Shown here piece by piece: positions 1-7,094 of a stretch of DNA of 15,857 nucleotides. The stretch is from Fen-1258 sp027348115 (GTDB lineage: Bacteria > Bacteroidota > Ignavibacteria > Ignavibacteriales > Melioribacteraceae). The notes beneath the pieces were generated by a model, which was given only the letters and a program-made list of their open reading frames with translations, had not been told where the DNA came from and made no database searches. A program made the position numbers and the translations under genes. The number at the start of each line of letters is the position of its first letter. Position 1 is the stretch's first letter. The stretch is from the NCBI GenBank assembly GCA_027348115.1, contig DAIEQA010000156.1, positions 1-15,857 on the forward strand, in the 5' to 3' direction.

Positions 1-1734
1 AAGAAGCTTGTTAAAATCCATCGGCCATACCGTATAAACGCCTACATTTTTATCGAGCAATTTTTCGTCAACAGTCTTTATTAATTTCTTGGTCCGAGCA
101 GAATCTATAAGACCGTAGTGAGCGGCAAGCAGCGAGCCCATATAGAAATGTTCGTCCCGCTTTCCGTCTTCATAAAAATTCATCAAGTAGTTTACATCGT
201 CAGCCCATAATTTTTTGTTTAGACCCTCATCCAGTTTATCCGCAAGTTCTTCATTATTCTTCAGATGATCTAAATTCCGGTTGAGCATAGCCGAGATATA
301 ATTAAACGATCGCAAAGTTTTTACAGCAAGTATCGTCATATAAGCCCGCGGTCCGTATTTTCTTCCTATATCCCACCAGTCTGGACGGTATGACCTAATT
401 AAATCGTCTTTATCTTTATTCTTTAATCCCGTCTCCAGACTTTTTTCTAAGTACGGATAAATCCGGTTAAGAAAAGTCGTATCGGAAGAGTGCATTAAAT
501 ATTTCGCCGAAAGAATTATGAACCAGTAGTTATTCCAATTATCGGCGTCGGCATACTCTGTTTTAAATGTGCTGTCCTTCCAATAATACGCGTGAGGAAT
601 CACAAAATTTTTATCGGCATGATTGGTTATGAATGTAAGATCATCTTTTACTCTCTTCAGATCGAAATTAACGTTGGCTAAATCCGTTAACAAAACATCG
701 TGTGTAAAGAAAAAATTATACTCTGCCGGGCACGGCATCGGCTCGAATGCGCCGTCAATGTAATGAGTATTTGCAGCGAGAATTGCCTTTGCCCAATAAA
801 CGGAATGATCCATAACCGGGTTGTTCAATTTTATTTCGTTTTCTTTTTTATTCTTGCTTAAAACATAATCCGAATAATCCTTGATTTCCCTTTCGTAGTT
901 ATGAGCCATGTACTTCGAAACTTTTTGCTCTTCGCCCGGTTTTACAGAACCGATGATTTGCACAATCGTCATTTTACCGTAAGGGGCCAAATCTTTTTTG
1001 AACGAATATTTGATCGAAGGATTTTCAACTTTGCGATTATCAACTTGAATTCCGGTCGGCTCATTCAATAGCTCACACTTCTCGTCGCGTTCACCTGCAT
1101 TGGCAATAAATATTCGCGCGTTGCCGGTGCCTCTATTTTCATATTCGACAAACAACGCGGACTTATCTTGGTTGAACCCGGGTTTTATTTTATCTGCATA
1201 ATCATATGTATGGCATGTCCTAAGAGTTAAAAAATATTGTGTCAAGAATTCAAATCTGTTTGAATGATTGTCCAGATTGGTTAATTCGTAAGTTACAATC
1301 GCCGCGGATTGATTCCTGGAGAAATTGTACGATATCTTTACGGAGTAGTCCTTAAATATTTTTGAAAACACCGCATAGTACGGAGCCACCTCAAGTTTGA
1401 ACGGTTCAGCGCCTATTTTATGTTCTTCTCCGTTATTAATTTTTAATCTCAAGGAAGAGATAAATGTTGTATCACGTTTCCAGTAATCCGTGCTGAGATC
1501 AAAACTGTTGGCTATCGGGTAATAAAAACTTATTCGCTGGGGAACGGGCATACTATGGTGGAACTCAACGCCGACAAACGGGCTTCCCACTTCTACTTTT
1601 GCATTGCCGTTGTACTTAACGGCTATATCCTTGTTGGTTATTTTCTGAGAAAATAATCGGGGCTGTATAGCCAGGAGAACAACCAATAAAAAAAATATTT
1701 TCGGTTTGAGAAAGCTGTTGTTTTCTAAATTCAC
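1..1734 (-). CDS. Exported glycosidase-like protein, (alpha/alpha)6-barrel type, C-terminus cut by window edge
   Basis: The frame stays open from a GTG at 1732-1734 to the window edge, giving 578 codons with no stop. The N-terminus is a signal peptide: a charged start, a hydrophobic stretch at about residues 13-24 (FFLLVVLLA), and probable cleavage after LFS before QKIT. A beta-rich domain follows (about 30-310), then a helical, aromatic-rich part with segments typical of six-hairpin glycosidases such as the amylo-alpha-1,6-glucosidase/GH15/GH63 fold: GAFEPMPCPAEYNFFFTHD near 335-355, WNNYWFIILSAKYL near 405, PDWWDIGRKYGPRAYMT near 447-463 and FYMGSLLAAHYG near 545. I infer a periplasmic or surface enzyme acting on an oligosaccharide, but cannot name its CAZy family or substrate. 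The GTG overlaps the upstream TGA (GTGA), and a GGAG lies 5 bases before it, so translation is probably coupled. No ATG precedes the signal peptide, which supports the GTG start. Confidence 0.75.
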   Translation of the reverse strand, partial: MNLENNSFLKPKIFFLLVVLLAIQPRLFSQKITNKDIAVKYNGNAKVEVGSPFVGVEFHHSMPVPQRISFYYPIANSFDLSTDYWKRDTTFISSLRLKINNGEEHKIGAEPFKLEVAPYYAVFSKIFKDYSVKISYNFSRNQSAAIVTYELTNLDNHSNRFEFLTQYFLTLRTCHTYDYADKIKPGFNQDKSALFVEYENRGTGNARIFIANAGERDEKCELLNEPTGIQVDNRKVENPSIKYSFKKDLAPYGKMTIVQIIGSVKPGEEQKVSKYMAHNYEREIKDYSDYVLSKNKKENEIKLNNPVMDHSVYWAKAILAANTHYIDGAFEPMPCPAEYNFFFTHDVLLTDLANVNFDLKRVKDDLTFITNHADKNFVIPHAYYWKDSTFKTEYADADNWNNYWFIILSAKYLMHSSDTTFLNRIYPYLEKSLETGLKNKDKDDLIRSYRPDWWDIGRKYGPRAYMTILAVKTLRSFNYISAMLNRNLDHLKNNEELADKLDEGLNKKLWADDVNYLMNFYEDGKRDEHFYMGSLLAAHYGLIDSARTKKLIKTVDEKLLDKNVGVYTVWPMDFNKLL

Positions 1735-3050
1735 TTATGCTCCAAGTATTTTTCCACAATAGAAAACGCCGCTTTGTTATTCTGCACTGCCGATAGACTA
1801 AGCAGCGCTTCTATTGTCGATTCCGCTCCGGAATTTTTATTTAAACTATTCTGATTATTTATTCCGTCGAAACAAATGCCGGTTGTAATGTCATACATTT
1901 TTTCACCGGAAATATTTTTCCCGAAGAACCAGAGACTCAACTTGCCGGCCAGGTTGGAGTAGAATTTCTTTTTGGTAATCTTAGCCGCTTCAAGCGACGC
2001 AAATATCATTGGCCTTAAGCAGTAGGCAATTTGCGAGAACTGATTCATTTCATCGGCAATAATATTACCGCCCTCTTTTCTGATTGAGAAATAATTGAGA
2101 TAATTTTTTTTAATGATGTACGGGTAAAAATTATCAATCTCCTTAAGCGCGGCATGTAAATATTTTTTGTTGTGTGTAACTTCGTAAGTTTTTAAGAGCG
2201 CGTATGATTGCGAATTGCCGTACGCATGCCAGAGATTTTCCCAGCTCATAAAAGCGCAGTAAGGAAAATTAGTTTCGCTTCCTTCCTGCATTTTCAGAAT
2301 GCCGTCGCATAGATCGTTTAAATACGTTAGTAGTGACGGTTCCTTACTAATTTTTAAATAATTTGTCAAAGCTAATATTAGTATGGAAGTTTGATCCGCG
2401 CCGGTTTCTCCCTGCAGCCACAGCGGTCTTTCGAATCCGGCAATCTCTTTTACATTCTTTTTAACAGGCAAGTTTTTCTTAATTGTGTTAAAGAGCTTAT
2501 CCATGCTTTTCTTTATTTGATCTGCAAAAGCCGGGTCGCTTTGAGCAAATAAATTATATGTTTCCGAGAGAGCCCAAGCAGCGCGCCAGCTCCACCAATT
2601 CGGTTCGGCAACGCTCGTCTTGTAAGTTTTATTTATTGAATAATCCACCTCAATAAAATTATAGAAATAACCATTCTGCGCTTGCATAAACAAAATGAAT
2701 TCGGTTAACATTTTAACCTTGTGCAGATAAATTCTTTCATGGTTAGAACTATAGTATTGAGAATAGAATATCGCCGCGCGGGCTACATCATCTATACAGG
2801 CAATTCCTTCGCCTTTTGCTTCGATCCATTTGTAATCGGGGTAGTCGCTGTAGATATGAATTATGCCTAACTTTTTTCCGCCGACTTCAATTTCCTCGTA
2901 TAGATTATCAAGATGGGAAGGATAAACAAGAACGAGTTTGTTGTCGGTTGCTTCTTGTTTATCCTTCCCGCAGGAATCTATATAGGAGGCAGCAACTAGA
3001 AGAGCAACGACAATAACAAGATTAAAAAAATTTAGCTGCGGTTTTTTCAT
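1731..3050 (-). CDS. Exported six-hairpin glycosidase-like lipoprotein
   Basis: 439 residues. The N-terminus has a hydrophobic core (about 11-22) followed by YIDSC, a possible lipobox with Cys27 as the lipidated residue, although Asp at -2 is unusual. The rest is helical and rich in Trp and Tyr, as in (alpha/alpha)6-barrel enzymes. Notable segments are HIYSDYPDYKW (65-75), GEGIACIDDVARAA (80-93), NWWSWRAAWALSE in the next third, ERPLWLQGETGADQ near the middle, and NKNSGAESTIEALLSL close to the C-terminus. The acidic pair D87/D88 and the GETGAD segment are candidate active-site residues by inspection. I recognise the overall type, not a characterised family. It sits directly downstream of a GH130 gene (ATGA overlap at 3047-3050) and upstream of another exported glycosidase-like gene (GTGA overlap), so all three are probably co-translated. 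The signal peptide argues against a cytoplasmic sugar epimerase, which can share the fold. Confidence 0.7.
   Translation of the reverse strand: MKKPQLNFFNLVIVVALLVAASYIDSCGKDKQEATDNKLVLVYPSHLDNLYEEIEVGGKKLGIIHIYSDYPDYKWIEAKGEGIACIDDVARAAIFYSQYYSSNHERIYLHKVKMLTEFILFMQAQNGYFYNFIEVDYSINKTYKTSVAEPNWWSWRAAWALSETYNLFAQSDPAFADQIKKSMDKLFNTIKKNLPVKKNVKEIAGFERPLWLQGETGADQTSILILALTNYLKISKEPSLLTYLNDLCDGILKMQEGSETNFPYCAFMSWENLWHAYGNSQSYALLKTYEVTHNKKYLHAALKEIDNFYPYIIKKNYLNYFSIRKEGGNIIADEMNQFSQIAYCLRPMIFASLEAAKITKKKFYSNLAGKLSLWFFGKNISGEKMYDITTGICFDGINNQNSLNKNSGAESTIEALLSLSAVQNNKAAFSIVEKYLEHK
1740..1743 (-). promoter_or_regulatory. Ribosome binding site deciding the GTG start at 1734
   Basis: Read on the minus strand, GGAG is followed by the 5-base spacer CATAA and then GTG. 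It lies inside the last codons of the upstream gene, and the GTG shares two bases with that gene's TGA. This supports a non-ATG, translationally coupled start. Confidence 0.6.
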
Positions 3051-3952
3051 AGCTTACATGCAGATAAAAGATAATTTATTGTTGTCTCTGCCAAACAAAT
3101 ATTTGTATCGGCGCCGGAATAATAAATCTTTACGGAGCCGTCGTCTTCAACTATCCACCCGTTGGAAAATACAACATTCATCACATCGCCGATTCTTTCG
3201 TAATCAAGATCAGGACTGAGTATGGGTTCCATACTTCTTCCTTTTAAAATCCACGGCCGTTCCAAATCCATTAACATAACACCGAGTCTGTAAGTGGTGG
3301 TTATGCCGAATCCCCTAACGCCGTGGTAAAGCATTAGCCAGCCCTCTTTTGTTTTTACCGGAGTGCTTGAGTTTCCAATCTTATCGGATTCCCATGTACC
3401 CGGCAGCGGCCCGGTAAGACATTTATAATTTCCCCAGTGAATTAAATCCGGGCTTTGGCTAATCCAAATTTCTCTTTTCGCTTCGGCGGCAGGTCTGTCA
3501 ACTTTCCAATAGTAGCCGTTAATTTTTTCAGGGAACAAAGCCGCGTCTTTGTTCGACGGCTCGCTTATAGGACCATGTATTTCGAAGTTTATGAAATCTT
3601 TAGTCTCCGACATTATTACGAGAGGCATGTGTTCTGAATAACCGGTATAGACAATAAAATATTTGTCGCCGATTTTTGTTATGCGCGGATCTTCAATGCC
3701 CCATTTCACATATTCAAAACAGTTTTTATGATCTTCCGGAGTTAATGCCGGTTGTTGGTTCACCTTGAAATTAATTCCGTCCTTGCTTTCCGCCAGCACA
3801 AAGGAAGAACGGCCGTTCGGCATTTCCACCCGGCAGAGAAGAATATATTTATCGCCGTGCTTTACCGCGCCGGGGTTAAAAATGCTATTCACTTTAAAAG
3901 GCACATCTTCTTTTATAAGTACAGGATTCTCAGAATATTTTTTTATTTCCAT
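3047..3952 (-). CDS. GH130 family glycoside phosphorylase/hydrolase (short form)
   Basis: 301 residues from the ATG at 3950-3952, the usual length for GH130, with no signal peptide, so cytoplasmic. Known members act on beta-mannosides, mostly by phosphorolysis to mannose 1-phosphate, on a five-bladed beta-propeller. Seen here: the N-terminus MEIKKYSENPVL, RVEMPNGRSSF (R41, R48), GIEDPRIT with the expected catalytic Asp at 88, KVDRPA (R153), GNSSTPVKTKEGWLMLYHGV (His210), YRLGVMLMDLERP and GDVMNVVFSNGWI. Retained Arg and His at these places fits phosphate binding, hence a phosphorylase, but this is inference. The exact substrate (beta-1,2, beta-1,4 or mannosyl-GlcNAc) is not readable by eye. 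A GTG three codons earlier could also start the protein. I prefer the ATG because GGTGAT precedes it by 4 bases and the protein then begins in the family-typical way. The stop overlaps the next gene (ATGA). Confidence 0.88.
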   Translation of the reverse strand: MEIKKYSENPVLIKEDVPFKVNSIFNPGAVKHGDKYILLCRVEMPNGRSSFVLAESKDGINFKVNQQPALTPEDHKNCFEYVKWGIEDPRITKIGDKYFIVYTGYSEHMPLVIMSETKDFINFEIHGPISEPSNKDAALFPEKINGYYWKVDRPAAEAKREIWISQSPDLIHWGNYKCLTGPLPGTWESDKIGNSSTPVKTKEGWLMLYHGVRGFGITTTYRLGVMLMDLERPWILKGRSMEPILSPDLDYERIGDVMNVVFSNGWIVEDDGSVKIYYSGADTNICLAETTINYLLSACKL

Positions 3953-3988
3953 GCTTATCACCCATATTAATTTTCAGTTTATCGGGAA

Positions 3989-5407
3989 TTATCTATTCAT
4001 TTTCTTAATTAGTTCTTCCAAACGAATTCTTGCAAAGCCGCAAGATGAATCCGACATGGCAAAAGGAATTATTAAATTATCTTTGTGAAGCAATGATCCG
4101 CACGAGTAAACAACATTCGGAACGTAACCTTCTCTTTCCGCTTCAACCGGTTCGATGAGCGGCTCATTCATAACGCCGATTACCTTGGACGGATCATCGA
4201 CATCCAACAACATTGCACTGATGGAATAACGGCGGAAATATCCTACAGCGTGAGTTATTAAAAGCCAGCCGTACTTTGTTTCTATCGGCGAGCCGCAATT
4301 GCCGACCTGAATAAGCTCAAAAGGATTGCGCGGTTCATACAAAATTTTCTTTTCATTCCAGTTGTATAGATCGTCGGAGAACATTATGTAAAGGTTTTCG
4401 CCGTCGTTGCGTGATGTGATAACATACTTGCCGTTAACTTTTCTCGGGAAGAGAGCCATTCCTTTATCCTGAATTTGGCTGCCGTGAAGAGTGCGGATTT
4501 TAAATTTTTTAAAATCCGTTGTCTCCAAAAGCTGAACGCGGAAAGATTTTCCGTTGTACGCGGTGTATGTTCCGTAATAACAAATAGAGCTATCATCGTT
4601 ATGAAATTTTACAAACCTAACATCCTCCATTCCTACAGATTCGCTTTTAGCCGATGGGAAAATCACTCTTTCATTTAACTCGGCGGATAGATCAAATTCA
4701 ATTTCATAGTTGGATTCAAGAATGTCCAATATCTTGTTATACAACTCGTTATCTTCGGTAAAATTTCTCTTTCCCGAGGAAGCCTCTTTAAATTCTTCGG
4801 TTGTGAATTCTTCATTCAAATCGTTTAGAAATTTTTCCGTAAGGTTCTCATTTCCGATTAGTCTGCGCTTCACAAATTCTTTATCGAATTTTTTATTTTC
4901 AATTCTCACGGGCAATTCGCAAAATCCAGATGGAGTCATCAATGTAATTTCGTTGTTCGTGATTTTTCCGTCTCTGAATTCCACAGACGAGATGTGTCCT
5001 TCGCCGGCAGCTCTCAGACTCATTACAAATTTTATTTCATCAAAGTTTGTTTCTCTTTGATCCGGGTGAATAACGATTGACGGATTAAACAATGCGGCGG
5101 CTTCTACCGAATACTCTTTGGAAAAGTAAGCTCCGATTAAAAATTTTCTACCTTGCGATATTTGAGAATCATCCTTGATTATCTCTCTCAAACTCATGTA
5201 ATTAGATTGAACTATTCCCTCAAAATTTTTATGTCTATATCCAAACTGAAGTTTGATTTTTTTGATTTGGCGGGAGACTTCTTCTTCCGAAAGAGCAAGT
5301 ATCTTTTCTATAACACGCCGCGTTCTTTCTTCCCCCATCATAAAAAATTGCGCTATTATTCTTTTGGAATCCGGTAAAATATTTATTGGTAATCTTTCTA
5401 AAGGCAT
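3989..5407 (-). CDS. GH130-like protein with long N-terminal extension
   Basis: 472 residues, about 170 longer than its GH130 neighbour. Residues 1 to about 90 form a charged, probably helical extension (EERTRRVIEKILALSEEE). A beta-rich part follows, then the propeller signatures: GMEDVRFV with Glu261/Asp262 in the place of the EDPR motif, ALFPRKVNGKYVITSRND (R333), QVGNCGSPIETKYGWLLITH (His386), YSISAMLLDVDDPSKVIG and VPNVVYSCGSLLHKD. No signal peptide, so cytoplasmic. It probably acts on a glycoside delivered by the ABC importer encoded just upstream. Whether it is a phosphorylase or one of the hydrolytic GH130 enzymes cannot be settled by eye. The retained Arg and His lean towards phosphate use. 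The ATG at 5405-5407 has GGAG 5 bases upstream (5413-5416). The gene lies 17 bases after the permease stop and 36 bases before the next ATG. The two GH130 genes are too different to be a recent duplication. Confidence 0.82.
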   Translation of the reverse strand: MPLERLPINILPDSKRIIAQFFMMGEERTRRVIEKILALSEEEVSRQIKKIKLQFGYRHKNFEGIVQSNYMSLREIIKDDSQISQGRKFLIGAYFSKEYSVEAAALFNPSIVIHPDQRETNFDEIKFVMSLRAAGEGHISSVEFRDGKITNNEITLMTPSGFCELPVRIENKKFDKEFVKRRLIGNENLTEKFLNDLNEEFTTEEFKEASSGKRNFTEDNELYNKILDILESNYEIEFDLSAELNERVIFPSAKSESVGMEDVRFVKFHNDDSSICYYGTYTAYNGKSFRVQLLETTDFKKFKIRTLHGSQIQDKGMALFPRKVNGKYVITSRNDGENLYIMFSDDLYNWNEKKILYEPRNPFELIQVGNCGSPIETKYGWLLITHAVGYFRRYSISAMLLDVDDPSKVIGVMNEPLIEPVEAEREGYVPNVVYSCGSLLHKDNLIIPFAMSDSSCGFARIRLEELIKKMNR

Positions 5408-5424
5408 TTTGTCTCCATTATCAA

Positions 5425-6234
5425 CTATTCCTTTAATCCCGATGAAGCCATGCTTTGTATAAAATATTTTTGGAAGAAGAGATAGGCCGCAACAATCGGC
5501 AACGCAAGAACTACTGAGGATGCAAGCTTAACACCGAGCTGCGATTCTGCTCTTCCGCCAACGGCAAAAAGTGTAACGAGCTGCGGCATTGTCATCATAT
5601 CTTCCTGCCGAATTACAATCAACGGCCACAACACTTCATTCCATGAAGCCATGAAAGTAATTATACCGACGGTAACGAGAGCCGGAACGGAATTAGGCCA
5701 TAAAACTTTAAAGATGATTTCAAGTTCGTTGCATCCGTCGATGCGCGCTGCATCAATTAAATCTTGCGGCAAGGAATTGAAATACTGCCTGAACATAATT
5801 ATCGCGAATGAGTTCATAAGGTACGGAACGATTAATGCCCAGTAAGTATCCACCCAGCCGAGTTTTACCATTATTATATATTGAGGAATGAGAGTTATCT
5901 GGAACGGAAGCGTCATAGTAAAAATGATTACGTAGAAAATTAAATTCCTTCCTCTGAAATGCAATCTCGATAGCGCGTATCCAACCATCGAACCGAAAAC
6001 GAGCACACCGAATGTTACGGAGAGAGCAACGAGAAGACTATTAACGAACGCGCGGCCAATCGGTATTTTGCTAAACATCTGAGTGAAGCTGCCAAACGTA
6101 AAATTGGTTGGCAAAAATGTTAATCCGCCAATTTGATTCTCCGGCGCAAAAGAAGCGCTTACCATCCATATGAACGGGTAAATGAACATAATCGCAAAGA
6201 CGGTCAGACATATGTAGAAAAATATTTTCTTCAT
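5425..6234 (-). CDS. Sugar ABC transporter permease, MalG-type
   Basis: 269 residues with about six membrane segments, beginning with a typical MalG-family first helix (FFYICLTVFAIMFIYPFIWM). The family's cytoplasmic EAA loop, which docks the ATPase, is DAARIDGCNELEIIFKVLWP at residues 161-180, with the conserved Gly and the closing Pro. The protein is an inner-membrane half of a CUT1-type importer for oligosaccharides and pairs with the MalF-type protein encoded immediately before it. The upstream TAG (6235-6237) abuts the ATG (6232-6234) with no spacer, so the two permeases are probably translated in coupled fashion at equal levels. The substrate cannot be read from the permease. The downstream GH130 genes suggest a mannose-containing oligosaccharide. 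Confidence 0.93.
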   Translation of the reverse strand: MKKIFFYICLTVFAIMFIYPFIWMVSASFAPENQIGGLTFLPTNFTFGSFTQMFSKIPIGRAFVNSLLVALSVTFGVLVFGSMVGYALSRLHFRGRNLIFYVIIFTMTLPFQITLIPQYIIMVKLGWVDTYWALIVPYLMNSFAIIMFRQYFNSLPQDLIDAARIDGCNELEIIFKVLWPNSVPALVTVGIITFMASWNEVLWPLIVIRQEDMMTMPQLVTLFAVGGRAESQLGVKLASSVVLALPIVAAYLFFQKYFIQSMASSGLKE

Positions 6235-7089
6235 CTAATTCTCTTTCTCCACAAATTTTTTCTGAATGATAATAACTCCGAGAATTATCAAAGCGAAGAA
6301 GAGGCCGAGTGTTGCCGCATATCCCATGTGGTAATAGAAAAATCCCTGCTTGTAAATGTAAAGCACAGCGGAGATTGTACTGTTCAACGGACCACCCCCG
6401 GTCATCACGTAAGGTTCAATGAAAAGTGAGAAGCCGCCGATTGTCGAAAGAATGACAACCATTAAAATTGTCGGGTTGATGAGAGGTAGCGTTATCTTAA
6501 AAAACTTTTGAAGATGTGTGGCTCCTTCCAGATCGGCGGCTTCGTAATACTGCGGCGGAACAGTTTGTAAGCCTACAAGAAAAAGCACAACGTACAATCC
6601 TACATTTTTCCACGTTGCCATCACGGCTATTGAAGGCATTGCCCAGGCCGGGTCGTTCAGCCAGCCAACTTTACCCAATCCTATTTTAACAAGCATACGA
6701 TTCAGCAGTCCGGTATCGAACCCGTAAAGCTGCTGCCATAAAATTGTAACCACAACGCCGGAAACTATAACCGGCAGGAAAAACGCTCCTCTGAAGAATG
6801 CCTTGAACTTTATATTCTGGTTGAGCACTTCAGCCAATGTAAGCGCGACGATAATTTGAAGCGGTATATGTATCACGAGAAAAACAAGTGTGTTGAGCAT
6901 TGACTTCCAAAAGACCGCATCGCTGAACAATCTTTTGTAGTTTGCCAAACCCGTGTACTGCATCGGCGAGATAATATTCCAGCTGTGAAAAGTAAGTACA
7001 ATTGAAAACACTACCGGGAATGCGACGAACACCGCAAAATGAATTATGTACGGCGACACAAGTAAATATGGAGTGTATTTTTTCATCAT
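6235..7089 (-). CDS. Sugar ABC transporter permease, MalF/UgpA-type
   Basis: 284 residues from the ATG at 7087-7089, with about six membrane segments. The sequence shows a MalF/UgpA-like N-terminus (YTPYLLVSPYIIHF), FRGAFFLPVIVSGVVVTILW in the third helix region, and the EAA loop YYEAADLEGATHLQKFFKIT followed by LPLINP, which is the ATPase-docking site. It pairs with the following MalG-type permease and the preceding binding protein as a CUT1 importer. A GTG three codons upstream (7096-7098) overlaps the TGA of the binding-protein gene as GTGA and could be the true start. I prefer the ATG because it follows a weak AGTGAT Shine-Dalgarno-like stretch, but a second ATG at 7084-7086 is also possible. 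No ATPase subunit is encoded nearby, so an MsmX/UgpC-like shared ATPase elsewhere in the genome is expected. Confidence 0.93.
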   Translation of the reverse strand: MMKKYTPYLLVSPYIIHFAVFVAFPVVFSIVLTFHSWNIISPMQYTGLANYKRLFSDAVFWKSMLNTLVFLVIHIPLQIIVALTLAEVLNQNIKFKAFFRGAFFLPVIVSGVVVTILWQQLYGFDTGLLNRMLVKIGLGKVGWLNDPAWAMPSIAVMATWKNVGLYVVLFLVGLQTVPPQYYEAADLEGATHLQKFFKITLPLINPTILMVVILSTIGGFSLFIEPYVMTGGGPLNSTISAVLYIYKQGFFYYHMGYAATLGLFFALIILGVIIIQKKFVEKEN

Positions 7090-7094
7090 AACAA

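Noticed and set aside
1731..3050. Reading the 439-residue protein as a cytoplasmic mannobiose 2-epimerase (AGE family), a known partner of GH130 enzymes
   Set aside because: It carries an export signal with a possible lipobox, and I do not see the AGE-family His motifs, so a periplasmic or surface enzyme fits better.
2890..3050. Surface-export signal after the lipidated Cys of the 439-residue protein (CGKDKQEATD)
   Set aside because: The charged residues are mixed Lys, Asp and Glu and do not clearly match described Bacteroidota lipoprotein export signals, so surface versus periplasmic location stays open.
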